Positions 57,701 to 64,000 of a stretch of DNA of 64,000 nt are shown here, piece after piece. The notes beneath the pieces were generated by a model that searched no databases, was not told where the DNA came from, and saw only the letters and a list, made by a program, of their open reading frames with translations. The translations under genes and the position numbers were made by a program. Origin of the DNA: Gordius sp. MW1 (lineage: Eukaryota > Nematomorpha > Gordioida > Gordea > Gordiidae); the NCBI GenBank assembly GCA_964036665.1, contig OZ038532.1, forward strand, positions 3,038,001 through 3,102,000, read 5' to 3'. How positions within the stretch are numbered: the first letter of the stretch is position 1; each line of letters begins with the position of its first letter.

Positions 57701-59608
57701 GGTGATTACCTGTTGAAGGCTTACAAATACTACGCTGCATCCCACAAAGATTGGTTCAATCATCCTACGCAAACTCGAACGATATGCTCGTACAGCCACA
57801 AACTCGCTAGCTATTAGTACTTGATTTTGCTAACCATTCATCTGGAAAAGTTTCGTAAAAGCTCGTTACAGAGGCTTGAACCCTATCTATTTTTATCAAA
57901 ATTGACGCTTGATTTGTAGACAATCCTATGAAATAAGTTATTTAAATAATCAGAAGAAAATAATAACCCCTTTCAGGAGTGCCGCAAAAGGTATTCTCCA
58001 ATTAGCGCCAATTATAGGCAATTTTAATTAGAGCCTAATTTGAACTATATATATCCCATCTTTTTTAGCATTAAAGTATTTTTGAAAGATAGGGGTTCTA
58101 TTTTTCAATATATCATCGCGAATTAACTAAATAATAATTAATGAAAGTGACAAATGGGGACGAAGTTTTTGGGATTTTTATAATTTTATTGGTATAATTT
58201 TTATTGGATTTCTCAGTGTTGAAAACATAAAAACATGATCAAATCTAAATTTTTGAGTTCTGTCGATTTTTTATGCAAGTTTTACAAATTTAATATAAAT
58301 TAGAAATAAACCTGTATCGTTATTTAAAATCCATTTTATCGGAGTAAAAGCTAAGAGGGGCAGACAGTGCCACCCTCTCCCCTCCCCCTAAATCTTAGAA
58401 TTCTCTTACTACTTTTAATTCAATTATTGAAGTAGATCCCCGAAAAATCATTGCTAACTCCGTTTAAATATTAAAGTTTATCCACCCACCCCGTGGAATG
58501 AATTTATACTCCTATTTCTTTGTCTCTAAAACTTTTGGGGCCCTACAGAGAGATTTTCTATCTTAAAGACCGGTTTACCGAAACATCATCCAGTTGTTTT
58601 TGACACTGCGTGTCCTGCGTGCGAGTCAAGTCATTTCATCGTATACATTTGGCTGCAAGATTTTTAAATAAGGTTTGTGCATTAAAATTGTCCCTCCTAT
58701 ATTCTTTTTTGCCGCAAAACTGATCAGTACAAAAATTTAAAGAACTTCATCTAAACGCCAAAAACTTGGTTTTTATGAAGTCTCACAGGTCTAGAACCGT
58801 ATATCACAATTCTAAACGTATAACGTTTAGAATTGTGATATATATATTAATTGACCTTTTGCTTGCCTCGTCTTTTGATATGTGATAATTTATTATTTTT
58901 AAATTATTACGTTTTCTTTTTATTTAAGTATGTACACGACAAATGATTTCGTCAAAGGAAAATGGGGAGGAGTTATGGCAGTTATTATCATCAACTAGAC
59001 TCCTCATTAATAACACCGTTCATCGTGTTAAAGTAATATATTGCTAAACTTCTATATTATAATAAAATATATTTCTACCTTTGCCTTATAATAACTGATA
59101 GAATAGGTAGGAAAAACTGCAAAAATGGATGTTTGTTGCAGATATGTTGCCTAATGTTTTTAAAATTTTTCTATATTTTCCTTATATAAAACTTTTAGCT
59201 GCAGTTTATTTATCGGCTCACTTCTCATTTTAATTGCTATGCAATTTATGGGCTCACTTTCCATTTTCCGATGTCTTGTAACGCACCGAATGTCTTGCAC
59301 CGAATGTCTTGTCACGCACCAAATGTCTTGTCTTGTTGTTTACTTTTATTATTTTAAATGTTGTATTTAAATTATATTACCATTTTAGCAATCATCTTCA
59401 CATTTTTTTAACACTGATGAATATTTTTGATTATAAATATAAATTTGGAAAAATGTTACTTAAGAATGTATCATCTTCGTATGTTTAGGAAATTAGGACT
59501 TTAGCCATTGAGCCAACACAAAATGAGTGCCCAGATGATTTTCTTTTAGAGCTTGAAACGGACCTCGTTGCCATTAATGAAATAATAAATCAAATGCAAT
59601 CACTTTAA
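48705..59608 (+). CDS. TTC27: TTC27 3' part (TPR protein), seven exons, 5' end missing
   Basis: Exons: 48705-48977, 50687-50882, 52021-52208, 53018-53101, 57698 to about 57789, 58929-59032 and 59489-59608 (TAA). Phases match at the first four junctions (LK|EALKYN; NDK-S-QAEGF; LTSE|VCDNG; QLLQ|IGDYL) and the last (HRVK|EIRTL). Content follows TTC27: TPR repeats (EPDNFRAWNNLARVQ), WQMWENLAYVSAR, IWFLYAEFA, then a helical C-terminus. TTC27 is a conserved TPR protein (yeast homologue EMW1), implicated in spliceosomal U5 particle maturation. Exon 5 meets a stop (57817) unless spliced, and its junction with exon 6 is unresolved. Exons for roughly the first 500 residues are absent upstream. AATAAA at 59647. 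Confidence 0.8.
49040..49225. mobile_element. MITE-like inverted-repeat element in TTC27 intron
   Basis: Orthologous to 9950-10135: 'tttagtttggtccacctttg' at left, 'ccaaaggtgtcgacacc' at right. G- and C-homopolymers at its edges vary in length between copies. Confidence 0.5.
49890..50460. repeat. X hairpin end, CACCGAATGTCTTG repeats and inverted CCAATGG minisatellite
   Basis: 'ttaattgctatgcaatttat' at 49895, short 'accgaatgtcttgtcacgc' repeats to 50000, then about three CCAATGG hairpin units (50085-50430). It sits in the intron between TTC27 exons 1 and 2. This is where A diverges from A' (A 11139, A' about 50260). Confidence 0.75.
51106..51300. repeat. G-tract MITE remnant
   Basis: 'gaacgtagtcaggattgaatttaggggggagg' type sequence and 'gaatctagaggcagttacgg' match one half of the GGGCGTAGCC family. 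A second G tract lies at 51269-51279. Intronic. Confidence 0.45.
51530..51745. mobile_element. MITE-like inverted-repeat element in TTC27 intron 2
   Basis: 'atagtttggtcgaccgacag' at left pairs imperfectly with 'ctgtcgacgaccaaactaaa' at right. The middle holds 'gtctatgatgactaaaacca', shared with 52540-52560. Non-coding despite a 70-residue minus-strand frame. Confidence 0.55.
52490..52615. mobile_element. Short MITE-like element in TTC27 intron 3
   Basis: 'gggaccaagcttagttgtcg' at left and 'cgtcgaccaaatcaaacc' then 'aactcagcccttttt' at right, with 'gtctatgactaaaactcc' inside. Same family as 51530-51745 and 9229-9410. Confidence 0.5.
53789..54520 (+). pseudogene. LINE endonuclease domain (frameshifted)
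   Basis: LRIATWNIGNMTGRAGEVV and DICCIQETRWKGEGARMMG mark the exonuclease-endonuclease-phosphatase fold. After a frameshift near 54000, AYAPQVGRSDEEKDIFWDRL and ILGGDLNGHVG (catalytic Asp/Asn) follow, then YGTRNPEGERILDFGD and STVDYMMV. The frame breaks again at 54473. The domain nicks target DNA. Confidence 0.9.
54521..56787 (+). pseudogene. LINE reverse transcriptase and Cys-rich C-terminal region (frameshifted)
   Basis: Linker (54521-55050) with a stop at 54895. RT: PTGIVAEMVKASG, TIPSDWKNSVLLPIYKGKGD, FVDLEKAFDRVPREVVKW, LHQGSVLSPLLFILVMEVV and the catalytic YADD (55827-55838). A stop at 55914 then leads to CSVCHKGVASNSIQCRKC and WVHKKCSGVKGS (55995-56090), a zinc-finger-like insert. FTYLGDSFSADGNVD and the C-terminal RLRWFGHVERKNDDNWV region follow. 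Copies element RNA at the nick; inactive here. Confidence 0.9.
57790..58928. other. TTC27 intron 5, no gene; perfect palindrome inside
   Basis: AT-rich intron sequence. A C/A-rich stretch at 58367-58392 ('ccaccctctcccctccccct') is the only compositional feature besides the inverted repeat at 58800-58842. No TE coding recognised. Confidence 0.5.
58800..58842. repeat. Perfect 20-bp inverted repeat, 3-nt loop
   Basis: The arm 58800-58819 (TATATCACAATTCTAAACGT) is exactly complementary to 58823-58842, with ATA between. A longer AT-rich tail follows. It lies in the intron before TTC27 exon 6. Confidence 0.95.
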
Positions 59609-59646
59609 TACCTGTATATTGTTGAAACTATGTTTAATTTGTTGAT

Positions 59647-59652
59647 AATAAA
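59647..59652 (+). terminator. Polyadenylation signal of TTC27 fragment
   Basis: AATAAA 39 nt after the TAA stop at 59606-59608, in a T-rich context ('cgttattcttttgttag' follows). Supports the captured fragment including the natural gene end. Confidence 0.6.
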
Positions 59653-59744
59653 TGTTGAATCGTTATTCTTTTGTTAGAGTAAAATTGTCAAGATGTATGG
59701 AAATGCTAAATAAAAAGGTCTCATAGTAATTTGATAATTGTTCT

Positions 59745-62030
59745 ATTAATTGCTATGCAATTTATGGGCTCGTTTTTGGTTGTCCATCCGTTGTCCGTTG
59801 TCCGTCCATTACATTCCAATGTATATTAATTGCTATGCAATTTATATTTAATTAAATTAATATTTTGTTCTTGTTAATACCATTGATAATATGACTTTTT
59901 GACCGTCCGCAGGCTACTGACCATTGAAAAAAATGACCATTGGCCAAATAAATCGAAATTTTTTTTTTGTTTTTGAATAGGTTAACATTGATAATTACCC
60001 TATGCCCTCCACTACAAGGGCCTATGCCTCTACTGATAAGGGTCCCTGTGCCCCTACAAAAGTTTATTAATTGATATGCAATTTATGGTCTCACTTTCCA
60101 TTTTCCGAATGTCTTGTCACGCACCGAATGTCTTGCACCGAATGTCTTGTCACGCTTTTTTTAACAGTATAGATATTGCTATTATTAATTTAACTAGTTT
60201 TTGGGTTCGAATCCCGGTTTTTGGGTTCGAAGCCCGGGGATTTTTTTGACTATTATGATTGTTCCTGTTACTACCAATGCTATTATAACTTTTTGGCAGT
60301 CCGCTGGCTGCTGACCGATGGAAAAACTGACCATTGGCCAAAATGTGAATCGAAATTTTTTTTTCTCGTTTTTTTTGGCTAACATTGAAAATTACCCTAT
60401 GCCCTCCCCTAACAGAGCCTATGCCTCTACTGATATGGGTCCCTGTGCCCCCCCCCCCTACATTATGCCTATCCAGATCTGTGGTTCGAATCCCGGAGAG
60501 GCCAAAAAATTTTAAATAAAATTTTTTTATTTTTTGTTTAAATTAATATATAGTTATTGTTCATACCATTGATAATGTGACTTTTTGGCCGTCCGCTGGC
60601 TACTGACCACTGGAAAAAAATGACCATTGGCCAAAGTGTGAATCAAAAATTTTTTTCCGGTTTTTTTGACTCTTATGATTGTTCCTGTTAATACCATTGA
60701 TAATATGGCTAATTGGCCATCCGCTGGCTACTGACCAATGAAAAAAATGACCATTGGCCAAAGTGAGCATCAAAAACTTTTTTTTCGTTTTTTTGGCTAA
60801 CATTGATTTATAGAGTATCTGTTGGTACTGACCAATGGAAAAAATGACCATTGGCCAAAGTGTGGATCGAAATTTTTATTCGTTTTTGACTCGTATGTAT
60901 TTATAGACCGTCTCTTGGTACTGACCAATCGAAAAAATGACCATTGGCCAAATTGTGATTTAAAATTTTTTTTTCGTTTTTTTGACTCGTATGTATTTAT
61001 AAATAGTCTCTTGGTACTGATCAATGGAAAAAGAATGACCATTAGCCAAATTGTGATTCAAAATTTTTTTTTCGTTTTTTTGACTCGCATGTAATTATAG
61101 ACCTTCTCTTGGTACTGACCAATAAAAAAATGAACATTGGCCATATTGCTTAAGTAAAGGCTAAAATTTTAAAATGCTCCTCCCAAAATAATTATTTTCG
61201 TTTTTGAATAGGTTAACGTTGATAATTGCCCTATGCCCTCCCTTACAAGTGCCTATTTTTAAATTAAATTAATATTTTGTTCTTGTTGATATTTGTTAAA
61301 TTATCTATAATATATTGATTTTCTATTATTGTTTCATTTTATTATATAATAAACATAAATAAACACATCTTTATTATTTCATTATCTATATAAATATAAC
61401 ATAAAAACTTCTATGATTTTAATGCCAGCATGGTAGAGTGGTTATAGCAACGGCTTACTTACTTGGAGGTTCGGGATCGAGACCCGGAGAGGTCACAAAT
61501 TTTTATTTTTTTTTAAATTAAATTAATATTATGTTCTTGTTAATACCATAGATATTATGACTTTTTGACCTTCCGCTGGCTACTGACCAATTAAAAAAAT
61601 GACCATTGGCCAAATAAATCGAAATTTTTCGTTTTTGAATAGGTTAACATTGATAAATTGCCCTATGCTCTCCCCTACAAGTGCCTAAGCTTCTACTGAT
61701 ATGGGTCCCTGTGCCCCTACAAAGGTTTACGCCTCTATTTAATGTGGGTTCGAATCCCGGCGAGGGCAATTTTTTTAATTAAATGGAAAATTTGCATAAA
61801 TAATTAACTAATCATTTTGCATTTAATACCCCTCTATAGGCATTTTTGCCCCTTCCCACCTTTCTCGCCCATATTTTTTAATTAGATGGAAAATTTGTAT
61901 AAACATTTTGCATATAACGCCCATAAATTGCATAGCAAATATGCTACGTTTATACTGAGTATAGATGAGTCGTCCCCTTTTCCCTTCCCCCCTTCCCTTC
62001 TCCCCTCCCTCTTCCCACGAGGGCCGAAGG
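59745..62030 (+). repeat. X modules downstream of TTC27 (matches 11260-13510)
   Basis: Hairpin ends at about 59752 and 59827, CACCGAATGTCTTG repeats (60105-60155) and B-box modules at about 60200 and 60485. A CCAATGG minisatellite spans 60580-61145, and further tRNA-like modules lie at 61660-61775. The reversed subterminal repeat ('gcccataaattgcatagcaa', 61919-61938), pyrimidine tract and cap hairpin end the element at 62038. Confidence 0.8.
61422..61495 (+). repeat. tRNA-derived SINE head
   Basis: 'tgccagcatggtagagtggt' gives an A box, and GGATCGAGACC a B-box-like motif at about 61473-61483. Closer to a tRNA consensus than the copy at 12912-12984 (TGGTAGAGTGG), but still without acceptor pairing. 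Confidence 0.65.
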
Positions 62031-62038
62031 CCCGAGCT

Positions 62039-63616
62039 TTAATGGTTTGTGATCTGTAAGTAATTTAAAATGGAGGCCATATAAATATTCCTTAAATTTA
62101 TTAACAGCATAAATGATGGCTAAAGCTTCTTTTTCAATCTGGCTATAATTTCTTTCAGCAGCACTAAGGGTGCGGGACGCAAAGGCAATAGGGTGATGAT
62201 AACCTTTATTTCGTGGGAAAGTACTGCCCCGAGTCCCTCAGAGGAAGCATCCGTCGAGAGTATTAACGGTAACTCATGGTCAAAATGTTTTAATATCGGG
62301 GCCTTGATAATGGCTTTTTTAATGTTTTTGAATGCATTTGTACAGTCTATGGACCAATTCCAAGTTACAGTTTTCCTTAGCAATTTATAAAGCGGTTGTG
62401 CTAACGTAGAGAAATTTTTTATGAATTTCGCGTAGTATGTTGCCATGCCTAAAAAGGATTGTAATTCTTTTATTTTAGTTGGGGCGAGTGCTGCTAAAAT
62501 GGCTTTAGTATTTTTGTCAGTGGTAAAAATTCCGTCTTTACTAATGGTATGACCTAAATATTCCACTTTTTTTTCCAAAAATTTACACTTCCCTAATTTA
62601 AGTTTTAGGCCTGTTTTTTCCAATTCTTTAAAAAATTTTTCCAATTTTTGATTATGGTCCTCTATTGTCTTGCCAGCTATAATGATGTCATCTAGGTAAA
62701 CTACTATTCCCTTATTATTTCTAAATAATGAATCCATAAATCTTTGAAAAATAGCTGGGGCCGAGGCTATGCCAAAAGGTAGTTTAGTATATTTAAAAAG
62801 GCCCCTATGCGTATTAATTGCCAATAAGATTTGAGAATTTTCGCTAACTTTTATTTGGAAATAGGCGTCCTCAAGGTCCAAAACGGAAAAATATTTAAAA
62901 CCGCCTAGTTGAGCAAAAATATCTTGAATACGTGGTAAAGGATATTTTTCAATTAACAGGTGCTTGTTTAAATCACGGAAGTCGCCGCAAATACGGATGT
63001 TTCCATTATTTTTAATGACAGTTACAATAGGAGCAGCGTGTTCAGCGTATTTTATTGGTTTTAAGATACCTTCTTTAACTAACCTATCTAATTCTTTGTC
63101 AATTTTGGGTTTTAACATATAGGGAATAGGTCTAGGACGGAAAAAACGTGGACATAACTCATTTTTTAAATTAAGCTTTGCTTTATACCCGACTACCCCT
63201 CCCAGTTTATTTTCAAATAACACCGGATATTTTTTAACAATATTATTGGTTACTACATCATCGTTGGTATGATTAATCTCGTATCGTTGGAAAGGTTTGT
63301 TTTGCTCCCAATTCTCAGCTAGTTGACGTAATATGTGTATAAATATCCTCAACCAGTCTCTTCCCAAAATGGTTTGCCCGTTCCCCTCAGCAACGTAAAG
63401 CAAGAGTTGGTGAGTTGCGTCCTCTTCTTGCACGATTACTCTTGCCGATCCCTTTAGCGGTCTAGACGAAACATCATAACCCCTTAACTCGGTACAACAC
63501 GATTGAGTTGTAACGTGGGCCCCATTGAGAGATTTAATCAAGGTGACCGCTGATCCGGTGTCAGTTTCAAAATTAAGAATACGGTCATTTACCTTCAAAG
63601 CATAGCATGGTCGCAA
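62039..63616 (-). pseudogene. Gypsy protease-reverse transcriptase-RNase H start, copy A'
   Basis: One long frame (63616-62120, 498 residues) covers the protease (DTGSAV, ILGRDWL), reverse transcriptase with YLDD, thumb and the start of RNase H ([18 protein letters not shown]). A 1-nt loss near 62207 breaks the end of that frame. RNase H resumes as [18 protein letters not shown] and stops at LLTDHKP where the inner X-element is inserted. It is the best-preserved pol segment in the window. Confidence 0.93.
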
Positions 63617-63639
63617 CGAGTCTTTTAAATGGAAATAAT

Positions 63640-64000
63640 CTAATGAGGAAACCTTTTTGACACGGCATATCTTTCCGATATGGCCTTGGGTATGGCATTT
63701 ATAACACGTCGCAAAACGGAATTTACAGTTGACTCGAAGGTGGTTCCCCCCACATGCGAAATTTCAAATTTGATGCTGGGTGTTTGTTAGTTACTGTATG
63801 AACCGGTTCCAATTGTTGGGTGAACATATGGCTTTGGAATTTTGCCCGCTCCATTGATCTCGCAATATCTAATGCACCTTGCCATGTCAGATTATCTATA
63901 ATCAATAGGCGCTCCACAATCTTGTTATTATGTAACCCCGCCACGAACCGATCCCTTAGGTTTTCCTCGAGAGAGGCACCAAAGTTGCAATTGATAGATA
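63640..64000 (-). pseudogene. Gypsy gag C-terminal part, copy A' (cut by window end)
   Basis: The minus strand encodes ERLLIIDNLTWQGALDIARS, then HPASNLK and two zinc knuckles. The first (63740-63770) is damaged by a small deletion (FRMWGEPP). The second, CYKCHTQGHIGKIC (63671-63712), is intact, unlike in A. Confidence 0.8.

Larger units (their letters stand above)
47301..62038 (-). mobile_element. Inner X-element of A' carrying TTC27 3' exons (14.7 kb)
   Basis: Left junction GATATTAA|TTGCTATGCAATTTATGGGC at 47300/47301; right junction ...CGAAGGCCCGAGC|TTTAATGG at about 62038. Gypsy codons join exactly across the insertion (CACAAACCATTAATATC = HKPLI with TTA once). Everything between therefore entered the gypsy: tRNA-like and minisatellite modules, about 12 kb of TTC27 exons and introns with their hAT and LINE, then further X modules. 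TTC27 is antisense to the X-element's own 5'-3' direction. Extra hairpin motifs at about 49895, 59232, 59752 and 59827 suggest that nesting built the insert. Confidence 0.75.
41625..64000 (-). mobile_element. Outer X-element, copy A' (continues past the window)
   Basis: Begins TTAATTGCTATGCAATTTAT (reverse of the 3' hairpin end) directly after B' sequence, with a GTCC tract at 41659-41690. It is colinear with copy A from 42211 onward. The 3.1-kb Helitron of A is absent (empty site 43272/43273). It is interrupted by a gypsy (from 45478 to beyond 64000), itself interrupted by the inner X-element. The capped end should lie roughly 0.6 kb beyond the window, judging from A. Confidence 0.65.
45478..64000 (-). 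mobile_element. Gypsy element of A' (5' LTR beyond window), split by inner X-element
   Basis: 3' LTR 45478-45703 (226 bp, 8 bp shorter than in A), preceded on the plus strand by GTTCC at 45473-45477. Coding halves are 45716-47300 and 62039-64000, separated by the 14.7-kb inner X-element. Same insertion site as in A, so the two are products of one insertion later duplicated. Confidence 0.92.

Noticed and set aside
47301-62038. Native TTC27 gene hit by two separate gypsy fragments
   Set aside because: The two fragments join to the base within a codon, share orientation and have one LTR pair with matching GTTCC in copy A; one split element is far simpler.
42211-64000. A' as a pure assembly duplicate of A
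   Set aside because: Private differences exist (Helitron only in A, 9.5 kb with hAT and LINE only in A', distinct point mutations), though a haplotype origin cannot be excluded without reads.

Overview
This is a repeat-dominated, AT-rich animal genomic window. Spliced exons with GT..AG introns, a TTC27-type TPR gene fragment, EB-type cysteine modules, BEL/Pao and Ty3/gypsy retrotransposons, Helitrons, an APE-type LINE and a hAT element all point to a metazoan. An arthropod or other ecdysozoan is most likely; I cannot name the species. Nothing prokaryotic is present.

Layout. The window reads as four blocks, A-B-B'-A'. A (1-16072) and A' (41625-64000, running off the end) are near-identical copies of one large composite repeat. 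B (16073-26960) and B' (26961-41624) are diverged tandem copies of a host gene unit. B carries on the minus strand an apparently intact multi-exon gene (18952-25953). It encodes a signal peptide, five cysteine-rich EB-like modules (one per exon, mostly phase 1), a SEA-like region, one transmembrane segment and a tyrosine-rich acidic tail. B' carries a decayed copy (37297-40540). A degenerate Helitron (28764-31452) and a truncated BEL element (31665-36377) are inserted between the two copies.

The composite repeat, here called the X-element (a local name), has defined ends. One end reads AACTCGGGCC and forms a GGGCC/GGCCC hairpin. The other reads AATTGCATAGCAATTAA, a 6-bp-stem hairpin. Subterminal inverted repeats, a CGGA-rich tract, about 130-bp minisatellites with CCAATGG/CCATTGG stems and tRNA-like modules lie inside. 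Comparing B with B' gives empty sites for two copies (20926-22967, 23201-24821) with little or no target duplication.

In A and A' a minus-strand gypsy element (full unit 6378-16018, 234-bp LTRs, GTTCC target duplication) is split inside its RNase H codons by an inner X-element. In A' that insert is 14.7 kb (47301-62038) and contains the 3' exons of TTC27, with introns, stop codon and polyadenylation signal. In A the same insert has lost about 9.5 kb and keeps only the first of these exons. The simplest reading is that a transposable element picked up part of a host gene at DNA level and the locus was then segmentally duplicated. Inside the TTC27 introns a hAT element (53215-57305, 8-bp duplication) is itself interrupted by a LINE (53521-56808, 15-bp duplication).

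Gene functions: the only candidate working gene is the EB/TM receptor-like gene in B. TTC27 is a 3' fragment here, and all transposon open reading frames carry stops or frameshifts.
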